In this document: piece by piece, positions 43,627 through 50,108 of the stretch
How the letters are laid out: each line of letters begins with the position of its first letter
Numbering within the stretch: position 1 is the first letter of the stretch
From: Actinomycetes bacterium
GTDB taxonomy: Bacteria; Actinomycetota; Actinomycetes; Propionibacteriales; Nocardioidaceae
Reading direction: 5' to 3'
NCBI GenBank assembly: GCA_023460975.1
Contig: JAEWOG010000037.1
Coordinates: 1-50,108 of the forward strand
DNA length: 50,108 bases
Made by a program: the position numbers and the translations under genes
Notes under the pieces: model-generated
What the model was told of the DNA's origin: nothing
The model's input: the letters and a program-made list of their open reading frames with translations, nothing else
Databases searched by the model: none

Positions 43627-43915
43627 GCGTCATACAAAGGGGTCCCTTGTCGGCGTCGCGTCATACAAAGGCGTCCCCGGCGGGCCCGCGTCATACAAAG
43701 GCGTACCTATAGGTGCTCGTTTGTATGACGCGTGGCGGGTGCGGCGGGTTTGTATGACGCCGACCCCGATCCTGGCGGGTTTGTATGACGCCGAGCCTGA
43801 GCCCGAGGGCCGCGTCATACAAATGCGTCCCCGGCGGGCCCGCGTCATACAAAGGCGTACCTATAGGTGCTGGTTTGTATGACGCGTCGCCGAGCCCGAC
43901 GGGTTTGTATGACGC
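43627..43915. repeat. Array 3 of the TTTGTATGACGC repeat, two modules
   Basis: Ten exact 12-bp units: reverse at 43627, 43658, 43688; forward at 43720, 43749, 43780; reverse at 43812, 43842; forward at 43874, 43904. Both centres carry the invariant GGCGTACCTATAGGTGC after the last reverse unit (43700-43716 and 43854-43870). Symmetry axes are near 43709 and at 43863.5. The array occupies nearly all of 43585-43936, between the 3' ends of two convergent genes; nothing else is seen there. Confidence 0.95.
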
Positions 43916-43936
43916 CGACCCGAGCCGTACGGGGCC

Positions 43937-44854
43937 TCACACAGGCTCGACGAACTGAAGGATCCGTCGAGTCGCCAGCTCGATCATCAGGGTCGCTGCG
44001 GGGGAGAGGGGTACGCCGGCGCGGTGGACGATGGCGATGGTCTCCTCCTGTCGCGGCCGCAGCGGTGCCATCGTGACGCCTGGGGCGAGGCGCGGGATGA
44101 GCTGGTGGGCGACCCCGCGCTGTACGACGGAGTCGGCCAGCCCTCGTCCGACGAGTTCGATGGCGGTCTCGACGTCCTCCACCTCGATCCGGGTCGCGGG
44201 GTTGTGTCCGACCTCCTGCAGCATGCGCCGCAGGATGATGCGCGTGGAGTCGTCGGTACGCCAGGTGGTCTCCGACATGACCAGTTGTGCCTTCGCGAGC
44301 CGTGCGGCGGTCACCGGTGAGGCCGTCGCGTCGGGGTCGGCGCTGATGTAGACGAGCTCGTCCTTGGCCACGGGCGTGATCTCCATGCCCTCGCCGGCGA
44401 ACCCGGCGGTGGCGATCATCGCCGCCTCCATCTGTCCGCGCCGCAACTGCTCCCACACGGCGTTGGAGTTCTGGCCGATCAGCTCGACGCGCACCCCGGG
44501 GTGGCGGGCGAGGACGTCGGCGACGAGCGCGGCGCCTCCGTAGAGCCGGGCCGTGCCGAACAGGCCGAAGCGGATGGTGCCCGTCTCCAGCCGTCGTACG
44601 GAGTGAGCCGCCTCCTCCGCGTCGCGCGCTGCCGCGAGGACCTGGGCTGCGTGCGGGTGGAAGGTGTCGCCCACCGTGGTGGGAACGACGCCGCGACCCA
44701 CGCGGCGGAACAGTTGGACGCCGAGCGTCTTCTCGAGGGCGCGGATCTGTTCGGAGACGCTGGGCTGGGCGTAGCCCAGGCGATCGGCCGCCGCGGTGAG
44801 TGAGCCGGTCTCGTACGCCGCCATGAAGCACGTGAGCTGGTGCAGCGAAAGCAT
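43937..44854 (-). CDS. LysR-family transcriptional regulator
   Basis: 305 residues. The N-terminal winged helix is SLHQLTCFMAAYETGSLTAA followed by LGYAQPSVSEQIRALE; the C-terminal effector domain runs from about 90. The ATG at 44854 is preferred over a TTG at 44860. There is no ribosome site; TATAGG (44867-44862) is a likely -10 box 7-8 nt upstream. A 15-bp palindrome overlapping this box and the start codon suggests autoregulation and control of the divergent small gene. Ligand unknown. Confidence 0.92.
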   Translation of the reverse strand: MLSLHQLTCFMAAYETGSLTAAADRLGYAQPSVSEQIRALEKTLGVQLFRRVGRGVVPTTVGDTFHPHAAQVLAAARDAEEAAHSVRRLETGTIRFGLFGTARLYGGAALVADVLARHPGVRVELIGQNSNAVWEQLRRGQMEAAMIATAGFAGEGMEITPVAKDELVYISADPDATASPVTAARLAKAQLVMSETTWRTDDSTRIILRRMLQEVGHNPATRIEVEDVETAIELVGRGLADSVVQRGVAHQLIPRLAPGVTMAPLRPRQEETIAIVHRAGVPLSPAATLMIELATRRILQFVEPV

Positions 44855-44870
44855 AGGCAAAACCTATACT
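44853..44870. promoter_or_regulatory. LysR-type operator and divergent -10 boxes
   Basis: ATAGG-CAAAA-CCTAT (44853-44867) is a T-N11-A dyad of the kind bound by LysR proteins. It overlaps the minus-strand -10 box and start of the LysR gene, and the plus-strand TATACT (44865-44870), a good -10 box for the gene at 44955. Confidence 0.6.
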
Positions 44871-44954
44871 GACAAACGGAAAGAGAGGCTACCCCTTCAA
44901 TCTCGGCGTCGAGATACTAGGAGTGTCCGCAATGCGCCCAGAGGAGGTACCCCG

Positions 44955-45152
44955 ATGTTCAAGCACCACTGCACCAGCTGTGAGAAGACCCAGCTGATCT
45001 TCGAGAGCCAGGTCCAGTCCGTCACTGGTACCCCCGAGGGCGTCGTCGCGACGTTCACCTGCTGGTGCGGGTCCGAGCAGACCAGCACCGCGGGCTTCTT
45101 CTCCGGTCCGGCCGCGCCCACCTCGCCGGTCGTGCACCACGCACTCGCCTGA
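44955..45152 (+). CDS. Small zinc-ribbon-like hypothetical protein
   Basis: 65 residues. Two cysteine pairs, C-T-S-C (HHCTSCEKTQ) and C-W-C (FTCWCGSEQ), about 27 residues apart, look like a single zinc ribbon. A strong ribosome site GAGGAGGT precedes the ATG by 6 nt. It is divergent from the LysR gene and followed by a terminator, so it is a monocistronic, well-translated unit. No function is known to me. Confidence 0.7.
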   Translation: MFKHHCTSCEKTQLIFESQVQSVTGTPEGVVATFTCWCGSEQTSTAGFFSGPAAPTSPVVHHALA

Positions 45153-45178
45153 TTTTCCGGGCCCCTGCCCGGTGTCAT

Positions 45179-45210
45179 GAAGCCGTCCCCGCTGCCGTCG
45201 GGACGGCTTC
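45179..45210 (+). terminator. Terminator after the small zinc-ribbon gene
   Basis: GAAGCCGTCCC (45179-45189) pairs perfectly with GGGACGGCTTC (45200-45210) over a 10-nt loop. Confidence 0.75.
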
Positions 45211-45325
45211 GTGGCGTTCGGGCCCCAGTCCCGCAGGAGAGGGACCCGGATTGGCTTGGCGTTCCGGGGTTCGGCTATCCTGCACGAGTTGCCCGGCCGG
45301 TCCACCCGACCTCGCCGGGCAGCAC

Positions 45326-45398
45326 GCCGCCTTAGCTCAGTCGGTAGAGCGAATCACTCGTAATGATTAGGTCGTCGGTTCGATTCCGACAGGCGGCT
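45326..45398 (+). tRNA. tRNA-Thr (anticodon CGT)
   Basis: 73 nt. The acceptor stem is GCCGCCT/AGGCGGC, the D arm contains AGCTCAGTCGGTAGAGC, the anticodon stem AATCA/TGATT encloses CTCGTAA with anticodon CGT (reads ACG), and the T arm is GTCGG-TTCGATT-CCGAC. CCA is not encoded. This tRNA reads ACG, a codon that is frequent here within the CGTACG hexamer. Confidence 0.96.
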
Positions 45399-45405
45399 CA
45401 CACGA

Positions 45406-45445
45406 GGACCGCAGGTCAGCGCCCACGAGGCCGGACCTGCGGTCC
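45406..45445 (+). terminator. Terminator after tRNA-Thr
   Basis: A perfect 12-bp stem GGACCGCAGGTC (45406-45417)/GACCTGCGGTCC (45434-45445), starting 8 nt after the tRNA. Confidence 0.8.
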
Positions 45446-45545
45446 ACGTGTATTTCGGGCCCCCTCGGGTGTATCCCCCGCGCCAGTGGGTAGTGGTCTC
45501 CTGTGGCCCGCGCAGTGCGGTCGCTGAACAGCGAGGGGGAGACAC

Positions 45546-47075
45546 GTGCAGGTGAGGGACGTCCGAGTTCACAGGTGGTTGGCCGTCGTGGCGGCCCTGG
45601 CGGCCATGGCCGGCGGGATGCTGGTCACGGTGTCCTCCCCGCCCGCGCACGCAGCGCACGCCTGCGTCGACGCGGTGCCCGGGCAGTACCGCGCCTGCTT
45701 CACCGACGGCACGTCGTCCTCGACGCTGCTCTTCGACGACGCTGCCGCACGGCTGGACTCGACCGTCTCCGGCGACTCGGTGCGGATCGCGATGTACCAG
45801 TGGCACGCGGTCAGTTCCGACCCGCTGCTCGAGGCCGTACGACGCGCCAAGGCCCGCGGCGTCTCCGTACGGGTCCTGCTGGGCAATGCGCTGGGGTCCA
45901 ACAAGCCGGGGACCGCGGGCGCTGGCCAAGCCCTCGTCGACGCCCTCGGATCCGAGAACGTCCTCAATTGCACGGAGGCCATCGACAACTGGGGATGCCT
46001 CAAGGGGGGCACGAACCGCCCCGGCTTGATGCACAACAAGTTCGTCCTCATCGATCACGCCGCCACGGGAGCCAAGGAGGTCATCACCTTCTCCTCCAAC
46101 ATCACCACCGGCCAGTTCGCCCGCTCGCAGAACAGCGTCACCGTCGCCAACAACGCGGATGCCGCTGCCCTGCACGGCGGCTACCTGTCGTACTGGAACC
46201 GGATGGTCGCCAGGAGTTGGGGCGACTGGTCCTCCGACTCCTCGCGCACCGTGGACGGTGTCAACGGCAACAAGGCGTTCTTCTTCCCGCGCGAGAACGG
46301 GGACCCGCTCGCGAGCATCATCGCCGAGAAGTCGTGCGCGGGTGACTCGGAGGAGATCCGTGTCCTGTCCAGCGACGACGACTTCCGACCTGCCCTGGTG
46401 AGCGCGCTCTCGGGCGCCAAGCAGCGCGGCTGCGACGTGAAGATCACGATCGCCGACGAGGCGGCTCGCGCCAGCTTCGCGGGCAGCGCCATCACGAGCG
46501 CCGACATCACGTACGCGCCCACCAACCACAACAAGGTCGTCCTGCTGCGGACCCGTACGACGCCGACTTCCGCCCTCGACGACGTCGTCTTCGTCGGATC
46601 GCACAACGTCGGGCTCAACGCCCTCCTCAGTGCCAACGACGTCATGCTGCGGCTGAAGACCCCCCAGGTCGTCGCTGCCTACCGCACCTACGTCGAGTCC
46701 ATCCAGAATCCCCAGGCCCCGACTCCGACGCCGACCCCGACTCCCACTCCCACGTCGACCCCGACGCCCACCCCGACCCCGACGACGAACCCCAACCCTC
46801 CGGTGAGTCAGGTGACGATGGAGGGTCGCCGGGTGAAGGTGAACGTGAGGGTCTCGAGGAAGCGAGCGGGACTCCGCTGCCCCGCGCGGGCCAGCGTCAC
46901 CGTCGTGAAGGCGGGCAAGGTGTTGGGTCGCGGGCGCATCAAGGCGCGCAAGACGGGCCTGAAGTGTCGGGTGAAGGGCCAGATCACCCTCAAGGGCAAG
47001 GCTCCCGCGAAGGCGAAGGTCGTCATCCGGGGTCACAACCTCAGGACCAAGACCGTCACGGTGCGGCGCGGCTGA
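45546..47075 (+). CDS. Secreted phospholipase D-like protein with basic C-terminal domain
   Basis: 509 residues. Signal peptide ends near PAHA. Two PLD-like halves follow: the first has an intact H163-x-K165-x4-D170 (MHNKFVLID), the second H328-x-K330 but Arg335 where Asp is expected (NHNKVVLLR). A Thr-Pro repeat linker (about 391-418) joins a Lys/Arg-rich beta domain (420-509) similar in character to that of the protein at 38718. The GTG at 45546 has AGGGGGAG upstream. Probably a wall-associated nuclease or phosphodiesterase. Confidence 0.84.
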   Translation: MQVRDVRVHRWLAVVAALAAMAGGMLVTVSSPPAHAAHACVDAVPGQYRACFTDGTSSSTLLFDDAAARLDSTVSGDSVRIAMYQWHAVSSDPLLEAVRRAKARGVSVRVLLGNALGSNKPGTAGAGQALVDALGSENVLNCTEAIDNWGCLKGGTNRPGLMHNKFVLIDHAATGAKEVITFSSNITTGQFARSQNSVTVANNADAAALHGGYLSYWNRMVARSWGDWSSDSSRTVDGVNGNKAFFFPRENGDPLASIIAEKSCAGDSEEIRVLSSDDDFRPALVSALSGAKQRGCDVKITIADEAARASFAGSAITSADITYAPTNHNKVVLLRTRTTPTSALDDVVFVGSHNVGLNALLSANDVMLRLKTPQVVAAYRTYVESIQNPQAPTPTPTPTPTPTSTPTPTPTPTTNPNPPVSQVTMEGRRVKVNVRVSRKRAGLRCPARASVTVVKAGKVLGRGRIKARKTGLKCRVKGQITLKGKAPAKAKVVIRGHNLRTKTVTVRRG

Positions 47076-47134
47076 CGCCTCCCGATCAGCGGGAGCACCG
47101 TCCCCGATCTGGCGGCACGCGGCACTCTTGGGCC

Positions 47135-48601
47135 ATGAGCACTGAGTCGACGACGTACGCCCCCATCCCCCTGGCTGAGGTCGGCGAGTTCGACCTGACG
47201 ACCGACGTGGTCGTGGTGGGCTACGGCATCGCCGGTGCCTCCGCCGCGATCGAGGCGGCTCGCGCAGGCGCGCAGGTCACGTTGCTCGAGCGATTTTCCG
47301 GCCCGGGCGGGTCGTCGGCCCAGTCAGGTGGCGAGCTCTACCTGGGCGGTGGGACCCGCGTCCAGAAGGCGCTCGGCATCACCGACACCGTCGAGGACAT
47401 GCGCGCGTACCTGGTCGCGGCGCTCGGACCGCACGCCGACGAGGAGAAGATCGGCGTGTACTGCGAGGGCAGCGTCGAGCACTTCGACTGGTTCGACGCG
47501 ATGGGCGTGGGTTTCCACGAGACCCTGTGGGACGCCAGCGGCTGGATGCCCTTCACCAAGGACGGCCTGATGTGGCTGGGCGAGAACGCCTGGCCGTTCA
47601 CCGAGCTCGCGGCGCCTGCCCCGCGCGGCCACCGCCCCCCGGCCCCCGGGTTCGCCGGCGGTGCCCTGATGGAGAAGGTGACGGCGGCCGTCGAGGCCGA
47701 GGGTGTCGACGTACGCCTCGACACCCGGGCCCAGGCCCTGGTGGTGGACGAGTCGGGGGCCGTGGTCGGCCTGCGCGTACGCGGCTTCGACGGCGACGTG
47801 ACCATCCGCGCCACCCGCGGCGTCGTGCTGACCACCGGCGGGTTCGTCGACAACGAGCGCATGCTCACCGCGCACGCCCCCGACCTGCTCGGGCACGGCA
47901 AGGTCTCCGACGGCGGCGACGACGGCTCCGGCATCGAGATGGCGGTCGCCATCGGTGCGGCGACGCGGCGCATGGGTGTCGTCGAGGTGGCGTACACGTT
48001 CTCGCCGCCGATGGCGAGCCGCGGCATGCTGGTCAACGGGCTGGGCCAGCGTTTCGCCACCGAGGACGCCTACCCCGGCGTACCCAGCCACGCGGCGCTG
48101 CACCAGCCCGGCCCCTGCTGGGTGATCATGGACGAGGAGGGCTTCGAGTCCCTCACCCCCGCCGACACGTGGGGTGCGCAGCCGAAGTTCGCCGCGGAGA
48201 CGCTGGAGGAGCTCGAGGTCGACCTGGGCCTGCCTGCCGGGTCGCTGGTGCACACGGTGGCCTTGTACAACGAAGGTGTGGCGCGCGGGGAGGACCCGCT
48301 GTTCCACAAGAACGCGAGCTGGTTGCACGAGCTCAAGGGGCCGTTCGCGGCGTTCGACCCGGCCGACCTCTCGCGGGCCTCGGGGTCCAGCACGACCGGG
48401 TTCTCCGGCTTCACGCTCGGGGGGCTGCACACGGACGTCGACGGACGCGTCCAGGCGGCCACCGGTGGCGTGGTCGAGGGCCTGTACGCCGCGGGTCGGG
48501 CCTCCTCGGGGATGCACGGCTTCGGGTACGTCTCGGGAACCTCGCTGGGTGACGGGTCCTTCTTTGGTCGCCGCGCCGGGCGCGCTGCCGCGACGCGCTG
48601 A
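47135..48601 (+). CDS. FAD-binding succinate dehydrogenase/3-ketosteroid-dehydrogenase-like flavoprotein
   Basis: 488 residues of the FAD_binding_2 family. The N-terminal dinucleotide fold is VVVGYGIAGASAAIEAARAG with acidic LLER at strand 2. A GGSSAQSGGELYLGGG loop and the C-terminal FAD segment GLYAAGRASSG plus GTSLGDGSFFGRRAG follow. Members reduce fumarate-like or dehydrogenate steroid-like substrates; which applies here is not decidable. CACTCT is 6 nt before the ATG, so expression may be leaderless. Confidence 0.85.
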   Translation: MSTESTTYAPIPLAEVGEFDLTTDVVVVGYGIAGASAAIEAARAGAQVTLLERFSGPGGSSAQSGGELYLGGGTRVQKALGITDTVEDMRAYLVAALGPHADEEKIGVYCEGSVEHFDWFDAMGVGFHETLWDASGWMPFTKDGLMWLGENAWPFTELAAPAPRGHRPPAPGFAGGALMEKVTAAVEAEGVDVRLDTRAQALVVDESGAVVGLRVRGFDGDVTIRATRGVVLTTGGFVDNERMLTAHAPDLLGHGKVSDGGDDGSGIEMAVAIGAATRRMGVVEVAYTFSPPMASRGMLVNGLGQRFATEDAYPGVPSHAALHQPGPCWVIMDEEGFESLTPADTWGAQPKFAAETLEELEVDLGLPAGSLVHTVALYNEGVARGEDPLFHKNASWLHELKGPFAAFDPADLSRASGSSTTGFSGFTLGGLHTDVDGRVQAATGGVVEGLYAAGRASSGMHGFGYVSGTSLGDGSFFGRRAGRAAATR

Positions 48602-48619
48602 GTGCCCTCTCCTCGCGGG

Positions 48620-48663
48620 ATGTCATGCGCTCGGCGGCAGCGGGTGCGCCCACCGTATGACGT
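48620..48663. repeat. Probable relic of the TTTGTATGACGC dyad
   Basis: TGTCATGCG (48621-48629) resembles the degenerate reverse units of array 1, and GTATGACG (48655-48662) matches a forward unit at the 32-bp offset used by the intact dyads. Between them GGTGCGCC (48643-48650) matches the core's right half. It follows directly after the flavoprotein gene. Confidence 0.45.
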
Positions 48664-48714
48664 CCGTGGGGTGGCCGGTGAGCGCTCGCACGGATGACGC
48701 AGGAGAATCGAGTC

Positions 48715-49191
48715 ATGACCTCACCCCAGGTGCACGAGGTGGCGATCAAGCTGCGCTACCGCGACCTCAACCTCGCCGCCCACATCGACAACGTCGAGGC
48801 CATGCGCCTGACCGACGAGGCCCGACTGGAGTTCCTGCGCTTCGCGCGCCTGGACACGGCCGCCGGCCCCCGTACGGGACTGCTGGCCACCCTCCCCGAC
48901 GGGGTCTCGGAACTCGTCGCCGGCCTGACTGTCGACTTCCGCAGCGAGATGATGTTCGACGCCTACGAGCCGTACGTGTGCCGCATGTGGGTCTCCCGCC
49001 TGGGCAACTCCTCCTTCGACCTGTCGACCGAGATGCGTACGGCCCCGGGCCGCGAGCCCGCACTGGTGTCGGTGGCCTCCCTCGTGCTGCGCGACAACGT
49101 CTCAGGACAGGTGTGGTCGATGGATGAGTCGACGCGAGAACTGTTCTCGGAGTTCCTGGCTGATCCCGTCGCCCTGCGTCCCCGCTCGTGA
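48715..49191 (+). CDS. Acyl-CoA thioesterase (hot-dog fold)
   Basis: 158 residues. The N-terminal KLRYRDLNLAAHIDNVEAMR segment resembles the 4HBT signature (Y-x-D-x-N-x-x-H-x-x-N), and the rest fits a single hot-dog domain. It hydrolyses acyl-CoA esters; substrate unknown. The ATG at 48715 has GGAG 9 nt upstream; an in-frame ATG at 48694 is the alternative. Confidence 0.84.
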   Translation: MTSPQVHEVAIKLRYRDLNLAAHIDNVEAMRLTDEARLEFLRFARLDTAAGPRTGLLATLPDGVSELVAGLTVDFRSEMMFDAYEPYVCRMWVSRLGNSSFDLSTEMRTAPGREPALVSVASLVLRDNVSGQVWSMDESTRELFSEFLADPVALRPRS

Positions 49192-49286
49192 CGCAGAGCA
49201 CTGGTTTCCCCGTCCCTCATTCTGGGTAGATGCGGGGCACCAAGCACACGGGTCGCCGCCGGCGGTGGTCCGCGAAAGGAAACACC

Positions 49287-50045
49287 ATGAAGATCCGCTC
49301 CACGCTCGTCGCCGGTGCTGCCGCGGCGGCGCTCATCGCCTCGGCTGGCACCGCTGTGGCGGCGCCCGCCGAGCAGCGCATCGGAACCGCCACCGTGTCG
49401 GCCACCTCGGCCTTCCCCGGCGTCCTCACCACGGCGGAGGGGTGCATCACCGTCCCCGTTGACTACGCGGTCACCGTGCCGGCCACGGCCAGCAGCTGGA
49501 CGGTGGACCTGGTGGCCACGCGCCCCGACGGCACGACGAGCGACCACATGGTGGCCAGCAGCTACCTGGACAGCCTGCCGACCGGATCGGGCGAGCTGCT
49601 CGCCTGCATGCCGCTGCCGCTGGGCGCGTGGACCGTCACGCCGCGCGTGGAGTGGCGCGAAGGTGCCGAAGAGGGCACCGCGACGGGTGCGCCGTTCGCG
49701 CTGGACGTCCAGACCTACGTCCCCGACTTCAAGGTGAAGGCGAAGCGCAAGGGCGCCAAGGTGACCATCACCTCCACGCTGGCGGTCAAGACCTCCGCCG
49801 GTGCTCTCGTGCCGGTGGCCGGCGTTGACGTGCATGGCTTCTACAAGGTGGGCAAGAAGTACAAGAAGATCAAGAAGGGCGTCGGCACGACCAACGCGAA
49901 GGGCGTCTTCAAGATCAAGACCAAGCTGCGCAAGGGGGCGAAGGTCAAGGTCTACTGGCTCAACAAGGCCGGCGTTCAGGTCGCCACCAACGGCTACCAG
50001 CTCGAGTACCTCGCCGCGGACGACAAGGACATCAAGATCCGCTGA
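49287..50045 (+). CDS. Secreted Ig-like/basic domain protein
   Basis: 252 residues. Signal peptide (about 1-27, cleavage near VAAPA). Residues about 30-145 form a beta-rich domain with one Cys pair (GCITV, LACMPL), and the C-terminal half is Lys-rich (KVKAKRKGAKVTITST, KVGKKYKKIKKGVG) like a surface Ig domain. AAAGGA precedes the ATG. Not otherwise recognised. The basic tail type recurs in two other secreted proteins of this window. Confidence 0.75.
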   Translation: MKIRSTLVAGAAAAALIASAGTAVAAPAEQRIGTATVSATSAFPGVLTTAEGCITVPVDYAVTVPATASSWTVDLVATRPDGTTSDHMVASSYLDSLPTGSGELLACMPLPLGAWTVTPRVEWREGAEEGTATGAPFALDVQTYVPDFKVKAKRKGAKVTITSTLAVKTSAGALVPVAGVDVHGFYKVGKKYKKIKKGVGTTNAKGVFKIKTKLRKGAKVKVYWLNKAGVQVATNGYQLEYLAADDKDIKIR

Positions 50046-50075
50046 CAGCGCCCCGGCGCTGCACGGGGAAGTGCG

Positions 50076-50108
50076 GTGTTGGTGCGTCACCAGGTGACGC
50101 ACCAACAC
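50076..50108 (+). terminator. 16-bp perfect palindrome at the window edge
   Basis: GTGTTGGTGCGTCACC (50076-50091) is the perfect complement of 50093-50108, with one base between. It follows the secreted protein gene by 30 bp and is probably its terminator. A smaller hairpin CAGCGC/GCGCTG lies at 50046-50061. Confidence 0.6.

Noticed and set aside
43627..43915. CRISPR array
   Set aside because: Units are only 12 bp, occur in both orientations, have 17-20 bp spacers, and no cas genes are present in the window.
45326..45398. tRNA-Thr as a mobile-element attachment site
   Set aside because: No integrase gene and no direct repeat of the tRNA 3' end were seen in the downstream sequence.

Overview
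The window is chromosomal DNA of a high-GC actinobacterium, most likely a member of the Nocardioidaceae/Propionibacteriales; that family assignment is inference. The evidence is the GC-rich codon use, GTG starts, TANNNT -10 boxes placed 6-7 nt before start codons (leaderless genes), and gene order. The left part follows the Mycobacterium tuberculosis Rv3676-Rv3644 block (crp, nth, thioredoxin, NUDIX, marP, acs, HAD phosphatase, ssd and Tad pilus genes, helicase, topA, holB). The right part follows the Streptomyces bldG/hppA/topA/tmk block.

Layout. 1-302: an array of short repeats. 393-4929: crp facing nth, a TlpA-like lipoprotein, a CoA-pyrophosphatase and the periplasmic protease MarP, then a small holin-fold membrane protein. 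5076-11343: nhaA, acs and the acetate symporter pair DUF485-actP. 11504-14707: a VOC protein, an uncharacterised P-loop GTPase and a second SSS symporter with a small partner. 14751-18650: two secreted RTX-type repeat proteins, a LytTR two-component system and a decayed third RTX gene. 18659-21407: a methyltransferase, a Fic-fold protein without its catalytic residues, and a HAD phosphatase. 21568-26178: a Tad/Flp pilus operon. 26176-31475: an MrfA-like helicase, a BldG-type anti-anti-sigma factor and an H+-pumping pyrophosphatase. 31831-43584: a lipoprotein, a methyltransferase, a CPA1 antiporter, topA, a secreted beta-propeller, tmk, holB and a secreted peptidase. 43937-50045: a LysR regulator, a small zinc-ribbon protein, tRNA-Thr(CGT), a secreted PLD-like protein, a flavoprotein, a thioesterase and a secreted basic protein.

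How the genes fit together. CRP-type operators (TGTGA-N6-TCACA or close) occur in front of crp, acs, the actP operon and hppA. This suggests a local cAMP-CRP circuit for acetate uptake, acetate activation and pyrophosphate-driven proton pumping.

The most unusual content is a family of intergenic arrays at 19-302, 31503-31726 and 43627-43915, with a relic at 48620-48663. They are built from the 12-mer TTTGTATGACGC and its reverse complement at a period of about 30 bp. Reverse units lie left and forward units right of a conserved core, GGCGTACCTATAGGTGC, so that each left unit has a mirror partner on the right. There are 28 units, 23 of them exact. I know of no described element with this architecture; it is the best candidate here for an undescribed system.
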